A DNA stretch of 64,000 nt from Faeciplasma sp900553675 (GTDB taxonomy: Bacteria; Bacillota; Clostridia; Oscillospirales; Ruminococcaceae), in assembly GCA_958428235.1 (NCBI GenBank), contig CAUAFG010000004.1, positions 62,001-126,000 of the forward strand, in the 5' to 3' direction. Every line of letters begins with the position of its first letter. Within the stretch, counting starts at the first letter, position 1. The position numbers were made by a program, and so were the translations under genes. Below are positions 25,486-34,253 of this stretch, one piece after another. The notes below the pieces were generated by a model. The model did not search any database. It was not told where the DNA came from and was given only the letters and a program-made list of their open reading frames with translations.

Positions 25486-26592
25486 ATGAAAGATACTATC
25501 ACAATTGAAAAAGCCCATGCCTTTTTCAGGCAGTTTTTAGTCTCCGCGGCTGATGTTGAGCCGGCGGAGCATGATTTTTTATTGGGCGATGTGCGCTTTC
25601 CGATAGGCGAAATCACAATCATTGCAGGCTCGGGCGGGGTTGGAAAGGGTCAGCTGGCAGCCGCACATATCGCCATGGCGACAAAGGGCTACAACCTCGA
25701 CGGCGTATGTGCCGGCGAGCCGGTTAACTGCCTGTTTGTATCCGCCGAAGACACCGCCGCCGACATCCGCACACGGCTTGACCGCTCGCTGTTTCAGGCG
25801 GACTACTCGCGCGCGCTGATTACAGACAAGCTAAGCTCGTATGAGTACAACATGGACTTAAGCGGTGCTATCGCAAAGGAAAAGGTTGAATCGCTGATTT
25901 TAGAAACGCACTCGCGGCTTGTCTACATCGACCCTATTCAAGCCTTTGTGGGGGAGTCTACCGACCTTTCGCGCCAGAATCAGGTGCGCAAAATTATGCA
26001 CACCCTTGCCACCGTTGCCGAGGAATACCGCTGCTGCATAGTGCTTTTAATGCACCTTAACAAGCGGCAGTCGATAGTGTCGGCGGCAGACCTTTTGTGC
26101 GGCTCGAGCGATATTGTAAACGCCGCGCGTTCGGTTATGCTTTTGACGAATGACTTCCGCGACGGCAGCCCCGACCGCAGATTTTTGTTCCACATAAAAT
26201 CCAACCACGCCCGCCCTGCCAAAACGCTGGAAATAAACATCGGCTCGGCAGGAAACCGTATAGTCGGCGAAAGCGACCTTACCGAGGAAGACTACGTTGT
26301 GGCGGTAAACAGCCGCAGAGCGCAAAAGAGGGCAAAGGCTGAGGTTAACTACGAACAGTTGTTCTATTCGGGAATTGAGCAGATGATAGCCGAGGGGACG
26401 TATCAGTCTACTTTCAGGGAGTTTGTGGAGAGGTTTGCGCAGGGGTTTCAGGGTAGAGTGAAATGCGTTCTGGATGAAATCGCGCTTAGGGTTGAAGAAA
26501 ATTTGGGTTATGTGATTCAAATGCGGTCAACAAAGAATTTTCCACTCAAAATCGGCACCGAGACAGGCTTTCGCATTTTTAAGTTTAAATGA
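25486..26592 (+). CDS. RepA-like (AAA_25, RecA-fold) ATPase, probably SOS-controlled
   Basis: The 368-residue protein has a RecA-type core: Walker A A-G-S-G-G-V-G-K-G-Q near residue 47, Walker B L-V-Y-I-D-P-I-Q-A-F-V near 147, then L-M-H-L-N-K and S-S-D-I-V-N-A-A-R-S-V-M-L. This layout is seen in plasmid RepA-like helicases and phage/ICE replication ATPases. Gly replaces the usual Thr/Ser after the P-loop Lys, as in some GKGT/GKGQ primase-helicases. The C-terminal ~90 residues could be a winged-helix region. LexA-type boxes precede it, and an AT-rich repeat region follows. It may be a remnant of an integrated replicon or a DNA-damage-induced repair helicase. Confidence 0.7.
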   Translation: MKDTITIEKAHAFFRQFLVSAADVEPAEHDFLLGDVRFPIGEITIIAGSGGVGKGQLAAAHIAMATKGYNLDGVCAGEPVNCLFVSAEDTAADIRTRLDRSLFQADYSRALITDKLSSYEYNMDLSGAIAKEKVESLILETHSRLVYIDPIQAFVGESTDLSRQNQVRKIMHTLATVAEEYRCCIVLLMHLNKRQSIVSAADLLCGSSDIVNAARSVMLLTNDFRDGSPDRRFLFHIKSNHARPAKTLEINIGSAGNRIVGESDLTEEDYVVAVNSRRAQKRAKAEVNYEQLFYSGIEQMIAEGTYQSTFREFVERFAQGFQGRVKCVLDEIALRVEENLGYVIQMRSTKNFPLKIGTETGFRIFKFK

Positions 26593-26960
26593 TGAATCGT
26601 TCATTACATAAAGTCTATAGCATAAATTTTTATGTATTTTATGTAATGCACTGGTCAACAGAATAAAATTACTTGGAAATGAAAATAACTCTATGAATGC
26701 TTAAACCTATAAAATATGCTGTTCCGATATATTTACTGTTAAGCTAAACAGAAGTGCAAGGCTTATTTTTTATGCCCTGATTACTCTATTTCAGTGTCCA
26801 CATCAATTACATAAAATACATATAAATTCACCACAGCACTTTTATGTATTTGCTTTTAAAATAGTGTAATCCCCATGTAATTCGATACTCTGCCCAAAAT
26901 TCCCCTTTGTAACGTTCCCCAAAAAATCGCGATTGGTGCTTGTAACGTTCCAACCCACAA
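26593..26960. repeat. AT-rich region with iteron-like and inverted repeats
   Basis: No gene is seen. ATTACATAAA (26603-26612) pairs with TTTATGTAAT (26638-26647). A 21-base unit at 26627-26647 recurs inverted at 26806-26826 with one difference, and part again near 26840. TTGTAACGTTCC occurs twice (26907 and 26940), each containing the palindrome AACGTT. Placement directly after a RepA-like ATPase suggests an origin or a regulatory region; this is inference. Confidence 0.5.
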
Positions 26961-27004
26961 AAACGCCGCCCGAGACATAATCCCGAACGGCGAAGCCGTA
27001 TCTA

Positions 27005-27086
27005 AAAATCCGTCGCCGTCAGGCGACACAACATCTCTTCTCTTTTCTCTCTTCGCTCTTCTCTTTTATCTGCGGCGCAAGCCGCA
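27005..27086 (-). repeat. Family-1 element arm (inverted)
   Basis: The polypyrimidine tract ending in TATCTGCGGC is the reverse of the family-1 arm and is followed by GCAAGCCGC. A palindrome CGTCGCCGTCAGGCGAC lies at its other side. Confidence 0.7.
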
Positions 27087-27302
27087 TTACCTAACCACTC
27101 CTCCCTTAAACCGCTGGTTAATCTCCGCCAATTCTTCCTTTCCGTCAATATACGGCTGATAAATTTCCAGCATGTCTCCCGCACCATACATCCCGCAGGC
27201 GGAGCAGTTCTCGCATTCGTTTGCGTCGCAGGAAAGCCCCTTGCGCACTATCTCCTCGCGCTCTTCGCGGGTGGTGTCCTTTATAAGAATCCTTTTGGGC
27301 AT
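27087..27302 (-). CDS. Small conserved Cys-rich protein
   Basis: The 71-residue protein begins M-P-K-R-I-L-I-K-D-T-T-R-E-E-R and has a cysteine cluster C-D-A-N-E-C-E-N-C-S-A-C-G, then M-Y/E-I-Y-Q-P-Y-I-D-G. I recall this family as a short Clostridial protein sometimes labelled 'purine biosynthesis protein PurH' by transfer; it has no PurH domain. The four clustered Cys could bind a metal. The start at 27302 follows AAGGAGG. It sits 85 bp after the GH31 gene on the same strand, so it may be cotranscribed. Function unknown. Confidence 0.75.
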   Translation of the reverse strand: MPKRILIKDTTREEREEIVRKGLSCDANECENCSACGMYGAGDMLEIYQPYIDGKEELAEINQRFKGGVVR

Positions 27303-27387
27303 AGCGTCCTCCTTAAAAAATAATCCTGCACGGATATCGGCACTGCCGGTTTCCGCACAGGACTTATTATCTGTCTGCAACTGTAAA

Positions 27388-29382
27388 TTATTCGCCGTCA
27401 AAGGCTTTGATTACCTCACTGCCCTTGCGCACAAACGCTATGTACTCGCTGACCTCAGCCTTAACCGCAACCGTCTGCCCGCCCGCGTATTCGCGCTTGT
27501 CGTTTTCGCGATTGCCAACGCGCACCCATTCACCTTCGGGGAGATATACTTCGCGCTCGGTCTGACCCTCGTTGTAAATCGGAGCAAACAGAATGTCCGA
27601 GCCGTACATATACTGGTCCCAGAGCGTGTAGCAAAGCTCGTCCTGCGGGAACTCAAAGAACATCGGGCGCATCATCGGCGCGCCGTTTTCGTGGGCGTCT
27701 TTGGCAAGACTGAGGGTGTAATCGCGGAGCTTTATTCTTGTCTCAATCAGCTTTTTCAGCACGGGATAATTCTCCTCGCCAAAGTGCCAGATTTCGTTGT
27801 AGCCGCCGCCCTTAACCATAACGTCGGGGGCTTCGTCAACATAGTACGACTGCGTAAGACGCGTTCCATGAAGCCTCATTACAGGGCAGAACAGCCCGAA
27901 CTGGAACCATCTCACCAAAAGCTCGCGGAAGCTTGCCGATTCGGTGTCGCCGAACAAAAAGCCGCCGATATCCGAGTTCCACCATGGTATTCCGCACATG
28001 CCCATTGAAAGACCGCTGGTGATGGACTGCTTAAGCGCAAAGAAGCTTGACATAATGTCGCCGTTCCAAACGCACGCGCCAACCCTCTGGCTTCCGGCAT
28101 ACGCCGCCCGCGTAAGCGAGATGATGTCGGTTTCGCCCTCGGATTTAAGTCCGTCGTAGAATATTTTGTTGTAATAATATGGATATAAAAGTGCAACCTG
28201 AGCGCCGTTGCCAGCGTACATTTTAAGATTTGCAAACTGCTGCGGGTGAACCTCCGGCTCGGCTTCGTCCAGCCAGAAATTCTTGATGCCGTAGTCGTAG
28301 TAGTTTTTCTTGACCTTGTCCCAGTAGAACTTGGCGGTTTCGGGGTTGGTGGGGTCGATAAAGGTTATCATGCCGAAGAAGTCAAAGGTGGGGTACTGAC
28401 CGTTTTCGGTGCGGACAAGCATGTTGCGGTCGTTCATCTCGCCCCAGTTTTCGCTTTTGGGACTGATTGTAGGCCATACCGACACAACAGGCTCGATTCC
28501 CATCTCCTTAAGCTCATCCACCATAGCCTTGGGGTCCTGCCAGTACTTGGGGTCGAATTTAAGGTCGCCCTGCTCCGTCCAGTGGAAGAAGTCTATGACT
28601 ATTGCGTCTATCGGGATTCCGCGGCGCTTGTATTCGCGCGCGACGTTTAAAAGGATGTCCTGAGTTTCATACCTGCACTTGCACTGCCAGAAGCCCGCCG
28701 CCCAGCGAGGCATCATCGGAGCGTAGCCGGTAAGGTCGGCATAGGTGCGCATAACGTCGCGGGGTGTGTCTCCCACAAACACAAGGTAGTCCGCCTGATA
28801 AGCACTGTCTGCCACCCACATTATGTGGTTGAGAGTAGTCTCGCACCGTCCAGGAGCGGGATTGTTCCATAGGAAACCGTATCCCAGAGAGGAATAGTAC
28901 ATAGGGATTACCGACTTGGTGTTGTAGTGCTGAAGCTCGGTTGTAGTTCCCACGCGGTCAAAAGCGTCTTCCTGCTCCTGACCCAAACCGTAGATGTGCT
29001 CGCCGTGGTTGGCGTTAAAGGCGTAGCGAATGCGGTAGTTGTCGCCCTCGGTGTGAAGATAGCGCATGGAGTAGTCGCCGTAGTTCCTTGTGGAAAGAAT
29101 TACCTTTCCTTTGCGCTTAAAGACAAGCTCGCCGCCCCAGTCGTTGGTGGTGGAAATGTCCACGCTGATGTCGCCGTTTTTAAGACAAGCATGCCTCTCG
29201 TTGCCCGATATCTCCGGCTGAGAGTTGTCCTTAGCGTCTAAAAGCGTCCACTTCTCGTCCGAAAGCCGAGCATTCTTAGAAGCCCGCACACGCAAGCAAT
29301 TAAGCCCATAAGGCTCAATAAGAACAGTCTCATCCCGCCTCTCAAATAAAACAGAGCTATTGTTAAGGGTTATTTTGCCCAT
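27388..29382 (-). CDS. Glycoside hydrolase family 31 (alpha-xylosidase/alpha-glucosidase type)
   Basis: The 664-residue enzyme has the GH31 nucleophile region F-W-L-D-E-A-E-P-E (Asp near residue 371) and the acid/base region P-W-W-N-S-D-I-G-G-F (near 469), plus I-D-A-I-V-I-D-F-F-H-W upstream. GH31 retaining enzymes cleave alpha-linked glucose or xylose. No signal peptide is present, so it probably acts in the cytoplasm on imported oligosaccharides. The start at 29382 follows AGGAGGT; the longer frame to 29472 lacks a site. Whether it is an alpha-xylosidase or alpha-glucosidase is not decided by these motifs. Confidence 0.85.
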   Translation of the reverse strand: MGKITLNNSSVLFERRDETVLIEPYGLNCLRVRASKNARLSDEKWTLLDAKDNSQPEISGNERHACLKNGDISVDISTTNDWGGELVFKRKGKVILSTRNYGDYSMRYLHTEGDNYRIRYAFNANHGEHIYGLGQEQEDAFDRVGTTTELQHYNTKSVIPMYYSSLGYGFLWNNPAPGRCETTLNHIMWVADSAYQADYLVFVGDTPRDVMRTYADLTGYAPMMPRWAAGFWQCKCRYETQDILLNVAREYKRRGIPIDAIVIDFFHWTEQGDLKFDPKYWQDPKAMVDELKEMGIEPVVSVWPTISPKSENWGEMNDRNMLVRTENGQYPTFDFFGMITFIDPTNPETAKFYWDKVKKNYYDYGIKNFWLDEAEPEVHPQQFANLKMYAGNGAQVALLYPYYYNKIFYDGLKSEGETDIISLTRAAYAGSQRVGACVWNGDIMSSFFALKQSITSGLSMGMCGIPWWNSDIGGFLFGDTESASFRELLVRWFQFGLFCPVMRLHGTRLTQSYYVDEAPDVMVKGGGYNEIWHFGEENYPVLKKLIETRIKLRDYTLSLAKDAHENGAPMMRPMFFEFPQDELCYTLWDQYMYGSDILFAPIYNEGQTEREVYLPEGEWVRVGNRENDKREYAGGQTVAVKAEVSEYIAFVRKGSEVIKAFDGE

Positions 29383-29557
29383 GATTATACCTCCTGAAAT
29401 AGTAATTATACAATATTTGTCAAAAGTCCCGCACTCGCTCTCCACCTGAAAAAAGGACAAAAGTAAAGCCAAGCACTCGGTATCTCTTCAAGGCGCGGAA
29501 GTACGATTATCAAAATAATAGAAGAACCGCCAACCATGGTCTGGGCGAACGAAACTA

Positions 29558-29822
29558 CCACCGAGGAACGGCAGCAGCAATGAGCCAACGAATTGCGACA
29601 TCTGCAGGCAGTGAAAAGTGCGGAAAAGGAGTGAGAGGGTGAAGGGAAAGAGGGTCCAAGGGGGAGAACCGTGAGGGAGGGCGGGGGAAATCCGCACTTT
29701 TGTTCGGATTTTTGGGTTCCCCCGCCCGCCCTTAGGGTCATCCCCCTTATCCCCTGCAGGCAGTTGGACAAACATCAAACGGCTCACCCTCTGGAACAAA
29801 GTGTCCTTACATACCATCCCGC
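29558..29822 (+). repeat. Family-3 element, copy A (~265 bp, long hairpin potential)
   Basis: A GC-rich element that recurs in the same orientation at 57271-57533. Its centre GGGCGGGGGAA pairs with TTCCCCCGCCC, an outer AAGGGGGA with TCCCCCTT, and CTGCAGG with CCTGCAG, so nearly the whole element can fold back. Part of its tail (ACAAACGGCTCACCC) is repeated again at about 29832-29870. The remaining gap 29383-30198 contains no recognised gene. Confidence 0.8.
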
Positions 29823-30061
29823 AGTCCGTCAGAATGGTCACAAACGGCTCACCCGTAGGCGCAAAAGCTTCCTTCCCCTTACTCACCACACATCCAGCAT
29901 TCCAAAATCTCTTCAGACAAATATCAGTATCATACCGCCATTTTATTACACTTTCGTAATTATTACAATGACAAAAAGCAATCAAGAGGTTGATATATAT
30001 TAATATGTCATATTGAATAAGAGCGTTTCTGAAAATTTAGTGAAAATCTATATTATTTCTC

Positions 30062-30090
30062 TTGACAGATTGACCGAATCAGTGTATCAT
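30062..30090 (+). promoter_or_regulatory. pckG promoter
   Basis: TTGACA (30062-30067), 17-bp spacer, TATCAT (30085-30090), about 108 bp upstream of the start codon, leaving a leader of roughly 100 nt. Confidence 0.75.
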
Positions 30091-30198
30091 AGTAAATGAG
30101 GAAATTTGGATTATTTGATTTCTGGGTTTCCAAGCCGCGAAATATCGCGAAAACCATAGCAAAAGTTATAAAAATCTTTTAAAAAGGAGAAAAAATAT

Positions 30199-31986
30199 AT
30201 GGCTTCACTTACCAAAAACCCCAATGTAAACAAGTGGGTCGAAGAAATGATCGCTCTGACCAAGCCCGACAAGGTTGTCTGGATCGACGGAAGCAAGGAA
30301 CAGCTCGACGAACTCAGAGCCGAAGCTTGCGCCACCGGCGAGATGATAAAGCTCAACGAGGAAAAGCTCCCCGGCTGCCTTTATCACCGCACCCTGCCCA
30401 ACGACGTTGCCCGCGTTGAAGACAGAACCTTCATCTGCTCCCGCAGAAAGGAAGACGCAGGTCCCACCAATAACTGGTGCGACCCCAAGGAGATGTACGC
30501 CAAGCTCACCCCCATGTACGACGGCGTTATGAAGGGCAGAACCATGTACGTTATCCCTTACTCCATGGGACCTATCGGATCGCCTTTGGCAAAGGTCGGC
30601 GTTGAGGTTACCGACTCTATCTATGTAGTCCTCAATATGGCTATCATGACAAGAATGGGCGCACAGGCTTTCAAGAATTTAGGCGACACCTCAGACGACT
30701 TTGTAAGAGGTCTTCATTCCAAGGCTGATGTTAACCCCGAAAACAGATATATCGTTCAGTTCCCCGAGGATAACACTATCTGGTCTATCAACTCCGCATA
30801 CGGCGGAAACGTTCTTCTGGGCAAAAAGTGCTTTGCTTTAAGAATCGCTTCCTACCAGGGCAAAAACGAGGGCTGGATGGCTGAGCATATGCTTATCCTG
30901 GGTATCCAAAAGCCCAACGGCGAGATTAAGTATGTAACCGCTGCATTCCCGTCCGCCTGCGGCAAGACCAATCTTGCAATGCTCATCCCGCCGGAGACCT
31001 ATACCAAAAAGGGCTATAAGGTATGGACCGTCGGCGACGATATCGCTTGGCTCAAGCCTGGCGAAGACGGCAGACTTTACGCTATCAACCCCGAAAACGG
31101 CTTCTTCGGCGTAGCTCCCGGTACTAATGAAAACTCTAACTATAACGCTCTGGCTTCCACCAAGAGCAATACAATATTTACAAATGTCGCCATCAACGAG
31201 GACGATATGACGGTATGGTGGGAAAAGCTCGACAAGAACCCGCCGGTTCACGCAATCGAGTGGAAGGGCGAGCATGTAAACGGTCCCGAGTATGTTGCTG
31301 CCGGCAATAAGCTTGCTCACCCCAACTCACGCTTTACCGCTCCCGCAGAGAACTGCCCCTGCATTTCCAGCGAGTTCAACAACCCCAAGGGCGTTCCGAT
31401 AACCGCTATGATCTTCGGCGGCAGACGCGCCAAAACCGCTCCGCTCGTATACCAGTCCTTCAACTGGCAACACGGCACCTTTGTAGGCTCCATCATGGCT
31501 TCCGAGACCACCGCAGCAGCTACCGGTGCAGTAGGCGTTGTAAGGCGCGACCCGATGGCTATGCTTCCGTTCTGCGGCTACCACATGGGCGACTACTGGG
31601 CACACTGGCTTGAAATGGGCAAGATGCTCGGCGACAAGGCTCCTAAGATATTCAACGTAAACTGGTTCCGCACCGACGACGAGGGCAACTTCATCTGGCC
31701 CGGCTTCGGCGACAATATGAGAGTTCTCGACTGGATTCTCGACCGCTGCGAGGGCGTTGTAGACGCTGTTGAAACTCCCATCGGCTACGAGCCTAAGCCC
31801 GAGGACATCAATGTTGAAGGTCTTAAGGACATCGACACCGAAACCATCCGCGGACTTCTCACCGTTGACAAGGACCTTTGGAAGGAAGAGACCAAGGGCA
31901 TCGAGGAGTTCTATGCCAAGTTCGGCGACAAGCTTCCTAAGGAACTTGCAGGCGAGCTTAAGGCGCTCGAGGAAAGACTGGCTTAA
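30199..31986 (+). CDS. pckG: Phosphoenolpyruvate carboxykinase (GTP)
   Basis: This interconverts oxaloacetate + GTP and PEP + CO2 + GDP. The 595 residues fit the GTP-dependent class, not the ~530-residue ATP class. Diagnostic segments are F-P-S-A-C-G-K-T-N-L-A-M (kinase-1a P-loop with the reactive Cys), W-T-V-G-D-D-I-A-W (metal site) and N-W-F-R in the nucleotide pocket. AAAAGGAG precedes the start. It stands alone with its own promoter and terminator. With PPDK it links C3 and C4 metabolism in the direction of gluconeogenesis or, in fermenters, CO2 fixation to oxaloacetate. Confidence 0.97.
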   Translation: MASLTKNPNVNKWVEEMIALTKPDKVVWIDGSKEQLDELRAEACATGEMIKLNEEKLPGCLYHRTLPNDVARVEDRTFICSRRKEDAGPTNNWCDPKEMYAKLTPMYDGVMKGRTMYVIPYSMGPIGSPLAKVGVEVTDSIYVVLNMAIMTRMGAQAFKNLGDTSDDFVRGLHSKADVNPENRYIVQFPEDNTIWSINSAYGGNVLLGKKCFALRIASYQGKNEGWMAEHMLILGIQKPNGEIKYVTAAFPSACGKTNLAMLIPPETYTKKGYKVWTVGDDIAWLKPGEDGRLYAINPENGFFGVAPGTNENSNYNALASTKSNTIFTNVAINEDDMTVWWEKLDKNPPVHAIEWKGEHVNGPEYVAAGNKLAHPNSRFTAPAENCPCISSEFNNPKGVPITAMIFGGRRAKTAPLVYQSFNWQHGTFVGSIMASETTAAATGAVGVVRRDPMAMLPFCGYHMGDYWAHWLEMGKMLGDKAPKIFNVNWFRTDDEGNFIWPGFGDNMRVLDWILDRCEGVVDAVETPIGYEPKPEDINVEGLKDIDTETIRGLLTVDKDLWKEETKGIEEFYAKFGDKLPKELAGELKALEERLA

Positions 31987-32019
31987 TCACGGTCGCCCCG
32001 ATAACCACATAAACATATC

Positions 32020-32061
32020 CCGCGCCGAGGTTTGCATTTTGCAGCTTCGGCGCGATTTTTT
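32020..32061 (+). terminator. pckG terminator
   Basis: CGCGCCGA pairs with TTCGGCGCG around a short stem-loop (32021-32054), followed by a run of T. Confidence 0.85.
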
Positions 32062-32324
32062 GTACAAGCGGGGATGTCTGCCGAAGATGTCATGATTGAT
32101 ATAAAAGCAGCTGTTATTTTATAAAAGCATTTGCGCATGACGAAAAAACGTGTTTCAAATTTCAACATTAATTTAAAAATATATAGATAAGCACGGAAAA
32201 TATCAGCTATTTTCATCTAAAATGCCAGTTTACTTTTTTAATAAAAAGAGTACAATATAAATATCGGGATAAATCAATCTCCCGCATAAACAACTGATAT
32301 CTTCATAATATAATGTTCCTAGTA

Positions 32325-32368
32325 AATGTAAGGCAGGAGAAGGCTTTCGGGTTCTCTCCTGCTTTACA
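32325..32368 (+). other. Strong isolated hairpin in the pckG-ttcA gap
   Basis: GTAAGGCAGGAGA pairs almost perfectly with TCTCTCCTGCTTTAC around a TTTCGG-type loop. No gene ends nearby and the T-run is short. A weak promoter-like pair (TTTACT 32229, TACAAT 32251, 16-bp spacer) lies upstream. It could end a short RNA or form a leader of the next gene. Nothing else is seen in 32062-32465. Confidence 0.4.
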
Positions 32369-32465
32369 TTTTGGGATATTTCCGTGAAAAATATGGCTTT
32401 CCCACTTTTCAAATCGCAAAAAGTGTGATACAATTATATATTATGATTTTTTTGGAGATATTAAT

Positions 32466-33206
32466 ATGCAGAAAATTTTAGGATATATGCGCAAGGCAAT
32501 TCAGGAATTCGACCTGATTCAGGACGGCGACCGCATTGCGGTGGGAGTTTCTGGCGGCAAGGACAGCCTTGCCCTGCTTTTGGGACTGATACAGCTTAGG
32601 CGCTTCATCGGCATAGACTACGAGCTTGTTGCTATCACCCTCGACCCCATGTTCGGCGGGGTGGAGGGGGACTATTCCGCGGTTGCAAGGCTCTGCGAGG
32701 AAAACGGCGTTGAATACGTTTTGCAGCGCACCCATATCGGCGAAATCGTGTTTGACATACGCAAGGAGCCGAACCCCTGCTCTCTCTGCGCCAGAATGCG
32801 CCGCGGGGCTCTGCACGACGCTGCAAAGGCGGCAGGCTGCAATAAAATCGCGCTGGGACACCACTATAACGACGTTGTGGAGACCTTTATGATGAACCTG
32901 TTTATCGAGGGCAGGGTGGGGTGCTTTGCTCCCAAAAGCTACCTCAGCCGCAAGGAGATATGGATGATACGCCCGCTGGTGTTCGCTCCCGAAAGCGCGA
33001 TAAAGTCGGCAATAAAGCGGAATAATATCGAGATTGTAAAGTCGAAGTGTCCCGCCGACGGCAAAACCAAGCGCGAGGAGATGAAGGAGTTTCTCCGTCA
33101 AAAAGAGTACGAGGACAACGGCTTTACCGACAGAATCTTCGGTGCATTGCGGCGTTCCGGAGTAGATGGATGGGGCAAAGCGGCTGACGCCGCAGATAAA
33201 AGATAA
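32466..33206 (+). CDS. TtcA-like PP-loop tRNA thiolation protein
   Basis: The 246-residue protein shows the PP-loop S-G-G-K-D-S, the P-C-S-L-C pair for an iron-sulfur or sulfur carrier site, and L-G-H-H-Y-N-D-V-V-E, as in TtcA/TtuA enzymes that thiolate tRNA cytidine-32 or related positions. The final dozen residues (G-W-G-K-A-A-D-A-A-D-K-R) and the stop codon are encoded by the start of a family-1 repeat, so the native end was probably changed by its insertion. Confidence 0.85.
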   Translation: MQKILGYMRKAIQEFDLIQDGDRIAVGVSGGKDSLALLLGLIQLRRFIGIDYELVAITLDPMFGGVEGDYSAVARLCEENGVEYVLQRTHIGEIVFDIRKEPNPCSLCARMRRGALHDAAKAAGCNKIALGHHYNDVVETFMMNLFIEGRVGCFAPKSYLSRKEIWMIRPLVFAPESAIKSAIKRNNIEIVKSKCPADGKTKREEMKEFLRQKEYEDNGFTDRIFGALRRSGVDGWGKAADAADKR

Positions 33207-33275
33207 GAGAGAAAAGAGAAAAGATGTGGAATCGCCTTCGGCGATGATTTTAGTTGCGGCTTCGCCGCTTGTTAC
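33187..33275 (+). repeat. Family-1 element arm
   Basis: A GCCGCAGATA arm with a polypurine tract ending in GATGTGG, then palindromes ATCGCCTTCGGCGAT and GCGGCTTCGCCGC. It overlaps the 3' end of the TtcA-like gene and fills the space before ymdB. Confidence 0.8.
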
Positions 33276-33291
33276 ATGGGGAAGGAAAATT

Positions 33292-34059
33292 ATGAGACTT
33301 ATGTTTGTCGGGGACGTTGTGGCTCAGTGCGGCTGCGAGTTTCTGGGAGCCAAGCTTCACCATCTTAAAAGCTTTTATAATGTGGATATAACCGTTGTCA
33401 ACGGCGAAAATTCAGCCTGCGGCAACGGCATAACCCGCCAGTCATGCGAGTATCTTACACAAATCGGCGCGGACGTTATCACCACCGGCAACCACGCGTT
33501 CAAACGGCGTGAATCGGTGGATATCTTTGAGGAGGTTCCGCACCTTGTGCGCCCCGCAAACTATCCCGATGGGGTTATCGGCAGGGGAGTGTATGAGCTG
33601 GATATGGGCAGATGCCAAGTGGCGGTTGTAAACCTGATGGGCATAGTCTATATGGAGCCGCTCGGCAACCCGTATCAGACGATGGATAAGCTTTTGGAGG
33701 ATATTTCCACCCCTAATATAATAGTGGACTTCCATGCCGAAGCCACCGCCGAAAAGAAGGCGATGGGCTATTACCTCGACGGCAGAGTGACAGCAGTCTT
33801 GGGCACACATACCCATGTTCAGACCGCCGACGAGCAGATTTTAGCGGGCGGCACGGCATATATAACCGATACGGGCATGACGGGTCCGGAGGAATCGGTG
33901 CTGGGCGTTGCCAAGGAACTTGCAATAGAAAAACAGCGATTGAACTTTCCGACAAGATTCGTCGAAGCGTCTACCCCCTGCTTTATCAATGCAGTAGTAG
34001 TAGATTTCGACGAAAAGACCGGCAGAGCAAGGAGTATTGAGAGGGTAATCGCAAGATAA
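33292..34059 (+). CDS. ymdB: YmdB-type metallophosphoesterase (TIGR00282)
   Basis: The 255 residues carry the calcineurin-like di-metal motifs F-V-G-D-V-V, N-G-E-N-S-A, T-T-G-N-H-A-F and G-T-H-T-H-V-Q-T. In Bacillus, YmdB hydrolyses 2',3'-cyclic nucleotides and affects biofilm and sporulation choices. The start at 33292 follows GGAAGG and is preferred over the upstream frame that would begin inside the TtcA gene and read through the repeat. It is convergent with spmB-spmA, which also belong to sporulation. Confidence 0.92.
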   Translation: MRLMFVGDVVAQCGCEFLGAKLHHLKSFYNVDITVVNGENSACGNGITRQSCEYLTQIGADVITTGNHAFKRRESVDIFEEVPHLVRPANYPDGVIGRGVYELDMGRCQVAVVNLMGIVYMEPLGNPYQTMDKLLEDISTPNIIVDFHAEATAEKKAMGYYLDGRVTAVLGTHTHVQTADEQILAGGTAYITDTGMTGPEESVLGVAKELAIEKQRLNFPTRFVEASTPCFINAVVVDFDEKTGRARSIERVIAR

Positions 34060-34253
34060 GCGGCAAAGCCGTCCCGACGGCGGGAGCCAAGCGGCGCAAG
34101 CCGCAAAAATCGCCGCGTCAAGCGGCACCGCTACTTTTCTCTCTTCACTTTTCACTAAAAACTGTGGGGAAAAGCTACAAATCGGAAATTACCGACAATC
34201 CATCAAAAGCACAATTCTTTCATATCTCTTAACTGCGGTGCAAGCCGTCCCCC
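34060..34253. repeat. Palindrome-rich spacer between convergent genes
   Basis: Short inverted units (GCGGC..GCCG, GACGGCGGG, GCGGCGCAAGCCGC) and a diverged polypyrimidine arm (34133-34150) fill the space between ymdB and spmB. It is related to family 1. No gene is seen. Confidence 0.5.

Noticed and set aside
29406..29771. Minus-strand open frame similar to one at 57246-57452
   Set aside because: The shared peptide is produced only because both lie in the family-3 repeat. Composition is Pro/Ser/Arg-rich with no start signals.
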